A stretch of 64,000 nucleotides of DNA from positions 327,446 to 391,445 of the forward strand of contig NZ_OMKA01000031.1 in assembly GCF_900299525.1 (NCBI RefSeq). The letters are read 5' to 3'. The notes under the pieces were generated by a model. It searched no databases, was not told the origin of the DNA, and was given only the letters and a program-made list of their open reading frames with translations. Shown here in pieces: positions 10,083 to 17,651 of the stretch. Every line of letters starts with the position of its first letter. The first letter of the stretch is position 1. Position numbers and translations under genes: made by a program. The stretch is from Aquimarina sp. Aq78 (GTDB lineage: Bacteria; Bacteroidota; Bacteroidia; Flavobacteriales; Flavobacteriaceae).

Positions 10083-13000
10083 CTATTCTACTAGTGTTGC
10101 TGTTTTCTTATTACTTTTTAGACTTTTTATAGTGCTGGGATCATCTTTATTATACATGGCATACCAGCCTAATCCAGATGATTTTCCTCCAGAATTAGGA
10201 TTGCCAAATAGGTAAAACAAAGAAGAGCCATTAGGCGGAATTTTAAGTAAGCCTAAAAATTTCAAAGCGATTTGGGTAAACATAAGAAGGAATGATTTCT
10301 GACTCTCGTCAAATGCCAATCGAAGCTGTCCTATAGAGAGTTTGAGTACAGATTGTAAACTAATCAATTTTGCTCCTCCTCCTGTACCGGGTAGAGAAAT
10401 GCCAATATTGGCATTGTAATTATCTCCTGTGCTATCGGGTGTCCAGCTTAATAGCAGAAAAGAGTCTAAACTTACCTTGCCTGCCAATTCCCCGGGAGTC
10501 CCCATATTTAGTTTAAAATCCAAACCATACCAGGTAGAGTTATCAACCCCAGACAATCTAACATCGGAGATTACAGTTAAGAATCCTTTGTCCTGAGGGC
10601 TTTTTTCACTGTTTCCGATAATTAAACCCTTTAGGTCCAGTGCAAAATTGATAAACAAACTTTCGCTTCTGGCTGTACTGGTGGTGATATCAAAGGTGAT
10701 TTCTCCTGCATCAAAATTCAGAGATTTATTTTGTTGTGGATTTGCAATTTCATAAACCATAGAAATCCCCAGATTGCTGAAATTAAGACCACTTCTTGGA
10801 GTGAGATTGTCATTATCAGGACTTCCAAAAGAGAAAATGTCAAAATTGGTTATATTCTCTGAATCACTTGTATTCTCAATAATTTTATAATCAATGAATC
10901 CCTGCATACTAAACCAGGACTCATCATATCCTTCTTTAGGGGAGTCTCGTGTAGTTAATAGTACATTAGTGATCTCTATTTTATTATAGATATTGCTATC
11001 AAACAGGAAGATGTTATCTTCAACACTACCCATGCTATATACTGCATTGCCATTATTAATCTGAAAACTACCTTTGAGTAAAATATTTTTGAAAATATTT
11101 TTGGGATTTCCCATACTTAATACTTCACTATCAAAAAGTTTATTGATGGTTAGTTGAGAATAACTTTCGAAGTTTTTTACTGCAGTATTTTCGAATAAAA
11201 CTTTTAACGATAGTAGCCTAAAGTCATAAGTATCTGCAGTAGTCGGTGAGATGGTTTCTGGCGGATTGAGTGTATCATCAAAGTCTGGGTCTACATAATA
11301 AATCAAACCAAACATAGTACTGGGTTGATCAACAACGGCTCCTGTATTTTTGGTATCTCCTTTTTTCACAGGGCTTATTTCTACTGCAAAATGATGTGCA
11401 TTAAATGCTTCGGGATTAGTAATCCCAGCCATGATGCCCTGGAGATTCGTTGGTATTTCTTTAATATCCATTCGCAATACCAGAATACCCGTCCAGTTTT
11501 CATCGGTAGCGATTTCATTAAATTTAGAGAAATATTCGTTGTCAGACTGTTCATATGTTTCTTTGAAATAAGATTGTAGCCATTGTGATAGTATGATCAA
11601 TTGATCGGTATCTGGTTCTTGTTGAATCCCTTCAGAATTAATGGTAGATGGAGAACCAAATTGATCCCGTTGCGTCCATTTTTTTGGATTAGCAACAAGG
11701 CTTTCTTTAGCACTTATTTCTGAGTCAGGATTAGGGTCGTATAATTTACCTTTACGCCCTTTAATGATCATGATGTTTTTATAGTTGTTGTATTCACTTC
11801 CTTGTCCTACATTGGCTTGTAATTGCCAACTATCAATACTCATGATGTTATTAAATGTAGCCGTTAGAGGGTCTTCTTCACCTAATGCTCCTAAGTATTT
11901 TGAATTTGCAGTGACTAGAAAGAGGTCACTGGTTTGTAGTGCCTCGACCAGTTCGTTTTCAGGATTTAAAAATTCTAGTTTATACTTTTCGTTATGATCT
12001 GTATTTTGGCCTAGGAAAACTTCGTTCCATAGGGTTTGCCCTCCGCTTTGTGTTGTAGTGGCCAAAAGCCCTGACGGAGTGGTAGAAGTAATGGGAGTTA
12101 CTCCGTTTTTATTTACCATTTGTTTTGCAGATAGTAATGATGTATTAGTGCTTGCTTTTCCGATGTTACCTCTACGAGTTTGACTGATGATTTGACTTTC
12201 AAATGTTTCTGTATCTGATTCAGAAAAAGAAGTGACTCCATTTCCTACGGTTAATCCCAGGTATGGAACTATCGGAAATAAGGTTGTGTTATCTGCGGTA
12301 TATGTAAACCCCAAATTATTATGAACAAATAAATCCTGGTATTTATATGAGGAATTACCTTCTCCAAAAAGAGCCGAACCTTTTGGTTGAGATACATAGG
12401 TAACCGTATTACCAGAAGTGTTTAGTATAGTTGCCCAGGAAGTTTCTTTTGTATGAGTTAATAAAGGTGCGGTTGGTGACTCTGGCGCTTTTACAGATGA
12501 AGCTGCTTCAAAAGGAAATTTAGGTGCCAATGCTGCATTTTTAGAAATAAAACGAATGGTGTCTCCTTTTTGACTCAGAGTGAAAAATTCTGTACCCTGT
12601 AGGCCGCACATCATATAATATTCACCAGTGGTTGTTTCTTTTTGAAATTCAATTTCAAAATCTCCTTCGGGAGTAAAATGAAATTGTTCGGTATTACTAT
12701 TATCGTTAATAGTACCTGTAGAAATTACCAGACGAGCGTTATATATATTGTTAGCTTCTTGTTTAGGTAACAGTGCTATTTCATTTCCGTAATTGGAAGT
12801 GAAATAAGAGTATAAAGTAGTATCTCTTTGATCGCTGTTTTTGCCGGTAAAGTTAAAATAAGTCCTTCTTGAGTTGTATGCAGTATTGATATTACATACA
12901 GAAGAATCATCATTAGGGCAGGGGTCAAAGGTTTCATTAGTAACATCTGATGGATCAATAACAACACTAAAACCAAGATAATCTCCTGCAGGAGTACTTT

Positions 13001-13688
13001 GAGCCAGTGGTAACCATTCTGATAGTGAGTCTTCATCTCCTTCTTCTTCTGGGAATAAGTATTGAAACCCCCATTTTAGATCATTTAAAAGAGAAAGTCT
13101 ATTGATAAAAAAATTAGAAAAGCGTATACAACCACGTAACTCTCCCGAGAAATCGATGTATCCTATTTTGGTAGGGATAGTTTTTGGAGACGAAGTTCCT
13201 GAAAAATTAATGACCAGATTACCTGGGTTACCATTAAGAGTAATTACACTGGAGGCATCATCTAAGATGAGATCCATTCCATTTTGTATCGTAAGGTTTA
13301 AACTTGGGGTAAGAGGTGCTTGTAATCCTGTATTTAAACTAGAACCGTCTGCACTAAGTCCCATGAGTGATGTGTTAGATTTGTCGATTTCATTGATGTC
13401 AATCTGTTCAAGCCATATCATCGCTCTATTGGCAGAACTAGAGGAAATTAACTCGTTTATGTTTTTTACAAAAATTTGAGCATCTGCATCATTTTCAATA
13501 GAAGGTGCCTGTGCAGAAAACACAAAATTTCCATTATAATATGTATTACTCAGAGCATCTTTTAGGTAAATAGTGCCATCGGGAGGATCAATACCTTCTG
13601 GAGTAACAAAAGCAATAAAACCACGATCACCTGTTGCATTTTCAGCGATGTATAACTGATTGATAAACTTCTTAGAGAAAACTGTCAT
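10083..13688 (-). CDS. Large protein of unknown function (1201 aa), partner of the giant LysM protein
   Basis: I do not recognise this family. The protein has no signal peptide (start MTVFSKKFINQLYIAEN) and no clear transmembrane helix. It is rich in Asn, Ser, Thr and Gly and looks beta-stranded. The last 300 residues, with LSLDSFLLLSWTPDS-type strands and a hydrophobic amphipathic stretch (LLMFTQIALKFLGLLKIPP), resemble the beta-rich middle of the giant downstream protein in style, though I cannot claim homology by eye. It sits between the duplicated-domain gene upstream (232 bp gap with a hairpin) and the giant gene downstream (73 bp gap). The context suggests these proteins act together. 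Coding status is secure from length; function is unknown. Confidence 0.85.
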   Translation of the reverse strand: MTVFSKKFINQLYIAENATGDRGFIAFVTPEGIDPPDGTIYLKDALSNTYYNGNFVFSAQAPSIENDADAQIFVKNINELISSSSANRAMIWLEQIDINEIDKSNTSLMGLSADGSSLNTGLQAPLTPSLNLTIQNGMDLILDDASSVITLNGNPGNLVINFSGTSSPKTIPTKIGYIDFSGELRGCIRFSNFFINRLSLLNDLKWGFQYLFPEEEGDEDSLSEWLPLAQSTPAGDYLGFSVVIDPSDVTNETFDPCPNDDSSVCNINTAYNSRRTYFNFTGKNSDQRDTTLYSYFTSNYGNEIALLPKQEANNIYNARLVISTGTINDNSNTEQFHFTPEGDFEIEFQKETTTGEYYMMCGLQGTEFFTLSQKGDTIRFISKNAALAPKFPFEAASSVKAPESPTAPLLTHTKETSWATILNTSGNTVTYVSQPKGSALFGEGNSSYKYQDLFVHNNLGFTYTADNTTLFPIVPYLGLTVGNGVTSFSESDTETFESQIISQTRRGNIGKASTNTSLLSAKQMVNKNGVTPITSTTPSGLLATTTQSGGQTLWNEVFLGQNTDHNEKYKLEFLNPENELVEALQTSDLFLVTANSKYLGALGEEDPLTATFNNIMSIDSWQLQANVGQGSEYNNYKNIMIIKGRKGKLYDPNPDSEISAKESLVANPKKWTQRDQFGSPSTINSEGIQQEPDTDQLIILSQWLQSYFKETYEQSDNEYFSKFNEIATDENWTGILVLRMDIKEIPTNLQGIMAGITNPEAFNAHHFAVEISPVKKGDTKNTGAVVDQPSTMFGLIYYVDPDFDDTLNPPETISPTTADTYDFRLLSLKVLFENTAVKNFESYSQLTINKLFDSEVLSMGNPKNIFKNILLKGSFQINNGNAVYSMGSVEDNIFLFDSNIYNKIEITNVLLTTRDSPKEGYDESWFSMQGFIDYKIIENTSDSENITNFDIFSFGSPDNDNLTPRSGLNFSNLGISMVYEIANPQQNKSLNFDAGEITFDITTSTARSESLFINFALDLKGLIIGNSEKSPQDKGFLTVISDVRLSGVDNSTWYGLDFKLNMGTPGELAGKVSLDSFLLLSWTPDSTGDNYNANIGISLPGTGGGAKLISLQSVLKLSIGQLRLAFDESQKSFLLMFTQIALKFLGLLKIPPNGSSLFYLFGNPNSGGKSSGLGWYAMYNKDDPSTIKSLKSNKKTATLVE

Positions 13689-13810
13689 GTCTAACTAATT
13701 AAGATGGATAAAAGCAATAAGCCTTTCCTTGTTTTAAGAGAATATAAGAGCACTACTAGTTTGTTTTTAGACAAAAAAGCATTGATGATGATCGGGGTAA
13801 TGTTTCTGAA

Positions 13811-13860
13811 ATTCAGGTGAGTAAAGGCCTATACATGCATAGACCTTTACTTCTCTGAAT
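13811..13860 (-). terminator. Long hairpin between the 230-aa gene and the 1201-aa gene
   Basis: Arms AGTAAAGGCCTAT (13820-13832) and ATAGACCTTTACT (13839-13851) pair around a 6-nt loop. The single mismatch becomes a G-U wobble only in the minus-strand transcript. An outer ATTCAG/CTGAAT pair extends the stem across a 3x3 internal loop. There is no strong U tract after it, so it may be a partial terminator, or a stabilising or processing hairpin, rather than a full stop. Confidence 0.55.
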
Positions 13861-13920
13861 ACACAAATTAATGCTTACTCCTGATCATAGTGTAAAGGAG
13901 ATAATGATTGACCTGAACTA

Positions 13921-14613
13921 TTAATTAGTAAACGTATAGGCAGCAGCCATAGTTTCTTGATTACTATTTGCTGTTGCGCTATATCCGCTCATGAAAATAG
14001 CGATAGTATAGGTAAGACCTCTACCGATACTTATATTATTAAAGGCTCCACCATTATTACTCGTGATCTGAACTGCAGATAACGGACGAGCGTAGTATGA
14101 AGGAGCTCCTGCTTGCCAGATAGCTGCCCAGGCACCATTTCCTTTAAGATCGATCTGATTTGGGAAATTCTCCAAACCAAAAGATACACTAGTTGTACCA
14201 GGTTTTACGTTAACGATTGTTCCTTCAAAATTGTTAGATGGACTTGGTTGTCCAGCTGCAGGAATAAATGAAGAAGAACAAATGTTTCCATATGTCTGTG
14301 CAGGTTCGTTTAATGTTGGGCCAACAGCATACCCAACAATGTAACTATTGTTATTAAGATCTAGACCATCAAAGTTTAAAGTTCCTGCCTGGGTGTTACT
14401 TGGGATTACTTTTCTTTCAAGTGGCGGAGTGCCAAAAGGGATCTCGTTACTGTTCTGCCATAATACTACTTGGTTCCCAAAAGTATTAGGTTGATTCCCC
14501 GAAAGAGTATCGTAAGCAATGTCAAGAGAATTGGCCGTAATGGTGGTAATCTCAATTTTTGTAGTTAATACCGTTGTTGATTTTCCTTGTTTTTCTAATG
14601 TTGCAGTACTCAT
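13921..14613 (-). CDS. Duplicated-domain beta protein without signal peptide, unknown function (230 aa)
   Basis: The protein is two copies of a domain of about 100 residues. Copy one (about 20-115) carries LDIAYDTLSGNQPNTFGN, then VVLWQNS, then SYIVGYAVG. Copy two (about 130-230) carries TSVSFGLENFPNQ, then GAWAAIWQAG, then LTYTIAIFMSGY. The shared pattern is strand, a turn with Asn/Gly, a W-containing strand, a Pro-rich loop, and a Y-rich final strand, which suggests a beta-sandwich. The same two-copy layout occurs in the 283-residue neighbour, so they are paralogues. Unlike that neighbour, this one begins MSTATLEKQGKSTTV and has no export signal. It lies 44 bp downstream in the same direction. 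No function can be assigned. Confidence 0.85.
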   Translation of the reverse strand: MSTATLEKQGKSTTVLTTKIEITTITANSLDIAYDTLSGNQPNTFGNQVVLWQNSNEIPFGTPPLERKVIPSNTQAGTLNFDGLDLNNNSYIVGYAVGPTLNEPAQTYGNICSSSFIPAAGQPSPSNNFEGTIVNVKPGTTSVSFGLENFPNQIDLKGNGAWAAIWQAGAPSYYARPLSAVQITSNNGGAFNNISIGRGLTYTIAIFMSGYSATANSNQETMAAAYTFTN

Positions 14614-14657
14614 AATTGTTTAGATTTAAATGTTAATTTTAGGTTTTAAAAATGTAT

Positions 14658-15509
14658 CTATTTATCCGATGCCGGATCACTTGTGTTAAAATTTAATATG
14701 GCTGCAGCAGTGGTATTATCTGCCCCCATGAAATATATTAAGGTATATTCTGTATCTCTACCTAGTGATAGGTTGTTTAGCGCTACAATCCCTTGATTAG
14801 AGTAACTATCTATTTTTGTTTTAATAAGAGCATCAGGAGGTAGGTTATATGGCGAAGCGTAGCCTTTCCATAATCCAACCCAATTCCCATTTTTTTTGGG
14901 CAGGTAGCCAGAAAGAGTTTGATAGAAAACTGATAATGAAGTTTGCCCTAAATTTTCAATTCCAATATGTACATTAGAGAGCGGTGCCTTGATACCTCCT
15001 GCACCTAGAATTGCGCTGGCACAAATATTTCCTGTTCCAGAACCTACTCCATATCCCACCACATAGCTGTTATACGTAATAGTAAGATCATCTATAGTAA
15101 CGGTACCACTTTGGGTATTAACTCCTATTTCTATCATCTTTAAAGGCGCTACTGTCCAGGGAATAACAGATGATTCCCAAATAGCTATAAAATTTTTGTA
15201 TGTTGATGGTTGATTAGCAGGAAGTCCCGAAAAGGCTACAGTAATTGATTCTCCGGTAAAACTAGTAATTTCAATCTTACAAGTATTGAGTTTTGCCGTT
15301 TCAATTGCTACAGCAAGAGGTTGAAATTCTTTCAAAGCAATAGTATTAATATTAGAGGTATTAAATTTCACTACAGGACAGGATGCTAAAACGCATGATG
15401 ACTGATTCGAGAAATATAAAAAGAGTATAATCATACTTAATGATATAACTCTCTTAGTAGTAAATCCGTAAAACCCCGGTTTAAAGAAATAGTTGAAATT
15501 TATTAGCAT
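14658..15509 (-). CDS. Exported duplicated-domain beta protein, unknown function (283 aa)
   Basis: This is the first gene of the minus-strand group. An N-terminal hydrophobic segment (about residues 21-36, VISLSMIILFLYFS) follows a basic stretch, so the protein is probably exported; Met26 is an alternative start that would give a more normal signal length. After a Cys-containing linker come two copies of the domain seen in the 230-residue protein: SITVAFSGLPANQPSTYKN, then IAIWESS, then SYVVGYGVG; and SLSVFYQTLSGYLPKKNGN, then VGLWKGY, then TEYTLIYFMG. I do not know the family. Having one exported and one leaderless copy side by side suggests two compartments or two export routes for the same fold. 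Confidence 0.82.
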   Translation of the reverse strand: MLINFNYFFKPGFYGFTTKRVISLSMIILFLYFSNQSSCVLASCPVVKFNTSNINTIALKEFQPLAVAIETAKLNTCKIEITSFTGESITVAFSGLPANQPSTYKNFIAIWESSVIPWTVAPLKMIEIGVNTQSGTVTIDDLTITYNSYVVGYGVGSGTGNICASAILGAGGIKAPLSNVHIGIENLGQTSLSVFYQTLSGYLPKKNGNWVGLWKGYASPYNLPPDALIKTKIDSYSNQGIVALNNLSLGRDTEYTLIYFMGADNTTAAAILNFNTSDPASDK

Positions 15510-15925
15510 TGCTATTTACTTTTCGATTTGTGTGTGTAAGTTGGTATATTGAGTATGAATGTACTCTTGTACTAAGATACCTTTAAACTAAAACATTTCC
15601 TATAGGTATAAACCCGTGTTTTTTAGGAGTTTACACTGATGTTTTTGGGGATTAAAGTAAGGGTTTAACCATAAAAAAGAAGAGAAAACAGGATGGTTAT
15701 TGCTTAAAATCAGAAGGTTTGCAACTACTCTAGATAAGAGACAGTACTTTTCCTAAAAGTGAAATAATCATGACAGAAATTAACGAACTGTCATCAAAAA
15801 CTAAATATTTATAAACTAAAAAAAGATAAGTTGAAAAAAGCTAAAAAAAGAGTTTAATTATATAGTATTGAAATACACTGAAAATCGAAAGTTATATATT
15901 CATTCTTAAATTTAAGACTCATAAA
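15510..15925. other. Non-coding gap upstream of the minus-strand group
   Basis: This 416 bp AT-rich stretch should hold the promoter of the minus-strand group that begins at 15509. I found no consensus CAAAnnTA (the minus-strand -7 box) close to the gene, no coding frame and no clear hairpin. Confidence 0.5.
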
Positions 15926-16204
15926 TCACAAAACAGGTGTTAGATGAGATCTGGTATTTGAATTTTGTTCTTTTAAGTAGAATCCGAACTTAAAACCTAC
16001 CTCTTCTACATATACATAACTTTGTGTAGAAACATCATAGCTAATAGGAGCATTTAATTCTTTCATGAGATCTATAATACGGTAGAGTTTTGTTTTTGAA
16101 ATCCCCAGACGAGATGCTAATTGTTCTGGTGACCCTGTGGCTTGTAAACGAGTGAGTTGATCTATTCGTTCTATAGTTTTAATGTGTTTAATAATAATAC
16201 CCAT
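15926..16204 (-). CDS. Small helix-turn-helix DNA-binding protein (92 aa)
   Basis: Residues about 15-55 form a winged-helix or HTH_11-like reader: RIDQLTRLQATGSPEQLASR, followed by LGISKTKLYRIIDLMKELN, a classic helix-turn-recognition-helix pattern. The C-terminal third (YDVSTQSYVYVEEVGFKFGF) looks like the wing and a short strand. Small stand-alone HTH proteins of this size are common in Bacteroidota and often sit beside secreted or small-peptide genes. It is 416 bp upstream of, and in the same direction as, the duplicated-domain genes, so it may regulate them; this is inferred from position only. Confidence 0.75.
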   Translation of the reverse strand: MGIIIKHIKTIERIDQLTRLQATGSPEQLASRLGISKTKLYRIIDLMKELNAPISYDVSTQSYVYVEEVGFKFGFYLKEQNSNTRSHLTPVL

Positions 16205-16381
16205 AACTAAGTTTTTCTTTTATGATTACTGTTTTTAATACACTTCGATTTTGATCTATGACAAATTTTTAACTTTTCTTAGAATTCAAAATTTTCAACT
16301 TCTATAGAGTGGTAGTATAGGGGGTAATTCAATTTTATAGTACTTAATACAGGTGAAAATGCTTTTTTGTTCATTTTTTTG

Positions 16382-16389
16382 TATATTTG
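16382..16389 (+). promoter_or_regulatory. Promoter -7 box for the S24 repressor-like gene
   Basis: TATATTTG matches the Bacteroidota -7 consensus TAnnTTTG exactly. It lies 128 bp before the preferred ATG at 16517. I see no matching -33 TTTG at ideal spacing, although T-rich TTTG runs occur just upstream. Confidence 0.45.
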
Positions 16390-16410
16390 ATTATGGTTAA
16401 TACAAATATA

Positions 16411-16426
16411 GTTCAAAATATTGAAC
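16411..16426. promoter_or_regulatory. Candidate operator: GTTCAA-N4-TTGAAC palindrome
   Basis: This is a perfect 6-bp inverted repeat with an AATA centre, about 20 bp downstream of the -7 box and 90 bp upstream of the repressor start. That position would let a dimeric repressor block its own transcription. The autoregulation is inferred. Confidence 0.5.
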
Positions 16427-16516
16427 CAAACAAGCTTTGGGTTTAGTATTTTGGTTTTATTGATGTGTATTAATATGTTTTTAAACTATAAAGTTTATAA
16501 TGTTAACTTTTTAAGC

Positions 16517-17245
16517 ATGGATTTACAAAAGATTAAGGAAATAGCAGACGAAAAAGGCAAGTTAATCAAGGATTTGATTGAAGAGACGGGAATTAAGAAA
16601 GGAACTCTTTTCAATTATATGAAAGGAAAAACGGCTATTACTTTAGAAGCTTTTCTAAAAATATCAGACGTTTTAAAAGTTCCGCCTTTAGAATTATTGG
16701 CTGTAGTTCAAAATATTAAACTTAACAATGATGCAGCCGAAATGATTCATGATATGGAATCTACTAGAGATACAGAACAGATCAAATCGAATTCTATTAA
16801 TGTTATGATGATTCCTTTGGTAAACCAATATGCATATGCGGGATATTTAAGCGGTTTTGAAAATGAAGGTTACGTAGGAGAATTACCAAAAATGCCATAT
16901 TTAGCAGATAGACAATATAAAGGTAATTATGTGTTTTTTGAAGTAAAAGGAGATTCGATGGATAACGGTAGTTATGAAAGTTATCTAGAAGGTGACCTTA
17001 TCCTTTGCAGAGATGTTAGACAGGATTTTTGGAGTAGTAAATTACATATTAATAAATGGGATTTTGTAATCGTGCATAAAGAAGAGGGTATTCTTTTAAA
17101 AAGAATTATAGAGCATGATGTTGAAAAAAGAATGTTAACCCTCCATTCTTTAAATGAATACTATGATGATATCGAAGTGCATCTAAAAGATGTTGCTAAG
17201 ATTTTTAATGTTGTAGACGTAAGAAGGCATAAGAATAGACGATAA
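16517..17245 (+). CDS. XRE-type HTH / S24 peptidase-like repressor (242 aa)
   Basis: The N-terminal HTH (about residues 1-60) contains LIKDLIEETGIKKGTLFNYM and KTAITLEAFLKISDVLKVP, typical of XRE/CI readers. The C-terminal half is S24/LexA-like: the nucleophile motif is KGDSMDNGS (Ser about residue 155) and the base-supplying lysine is in ILLKRI near residue 195. Family knowledge says such proteins may self-cleave on stress or simply dimerise through this domain. I chose the ATG at 16517 (MDLQKIKEIADEKGK) because the longer frame begins with a TTG lying inside the palindrome at 16411-16426. There are no phage genes nearby, so a stand-alone regulator is likelier than a prophage repressor. Confidence 0.85.
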   Translation: MDLQKIKEIADEKGKLIKDLIEETGIKKGTLFNYMKGKTAITLEAFLKISDVLKVPPLELLAVVQNIKLNNDAAEMIHDMESTRDTEQIKSNSINVMMIPLVNQYAYAGYLSGFENEGYVGELPKMPYLADRQYKGNYVFFEVKGDSMDNGSYESYLEGDLILCRDVRQDFWSSKLHINKWDFVIVHKEEGILLKRIIEHDVEKRMLTLHSLNEYYDDIEVHLKDVAKIFNVVDVRRHKNRR

Positions 17246-17579
17246 TCATAAGTTTGTTTTAAAAATTCTTTTAAATACAAAATGTTGGTACTGTTACAAT
17301 TTCCTCATTTCTTAATAGCCTTCATTTTTGTTAGAATTAAAAATATAAAATCGATTCAATTAACACCCAGAACTCTTTGGTTGCAAGGGTATAATTTTCA
17401 AATATAGATTTTAGTTCTAATACATGTTTTTCCTTATCAATCATTTCTTTTTATAGTAATTTTTTCAAAAAGAGTAGCTCATTTCTTAAAACTAGAAACA
17501 GAGGTTAAATTAAGTTAATCTTTTTAACGTTAGGTTTACGATTTGTCATTATTATAGTAATGATTAAATAATGTTTCTA
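17246..17579. other. Non-coding gap between the repressor gene and the SusC operon
   Basis: AT-rich, with no long frame. The only coding-like item is a 35-codon minus-strand frame at 17337-17444 (start MIDKEKHVLELKSIF), listed separately. The gap ends in the inverted repeat that surrounds the SusC promoter region. Confidence 0.5.
17337..17444 (-). CDS. Possible small protein or gene remnant (35 aa)
   Basis: This minus-strand ATG frame encodes MIDKEKHVLELKSIFENY and then TLATKEFWVLIESILYF, which has amphipathic-helix character and ends in a proper stop. The composition looks more like protein than random AT-rich DNA, but the frame is short and has no recognised family, promoter or ribosome-binding site. 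It could equally be the tail of a lost gene or chance. Confidence 0.2.
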   Translation of the reverse strand: MIDKEKHVLELKSIFENYTLATKEFWVLIESILYF

Positions 17580-17637
17580 TTTTACTAATATTAAAATTTA
17601 TGTACAATTTTGACCAGTAAATTTAGTATTAGTAAAA
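17580..17637. promoter_or_regulatory. Long inverted repeat around the SusC promoter region
   Basis: The left arm (17580-17599, core TTACTAATATTAAAATTT) and right arm (17619-17637, core AAATTTAGTATTAGTAA) are near-perfect reverse complements separated by 19 bp. The spacer contains CAATTTTG (17605-17612), one base from the -7 consensus. The SusC start lies 15 bp after the right arm. This looks like a two-site operator; the regulator is unknown. Confidence 0.5.
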
Positions 17638-17651
17638 TTTAAACTTAACAA

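Noticed and set aside
13102..13479. 125-codon plus-strand frame opposite the 1201-aa gene
   Set aside because: It lies wholly inside a much longer, well-formed minus-strand gene and has no recognisable motifs; a shadow frame.
16421..16516. Longer start (TTG) for the S24 repressor gene
   Set aside because: It would begin inside the palindromic operator and add a hydrophobic stretch alien to XRE repressors; the ATG at 16517 fits the HTH family.
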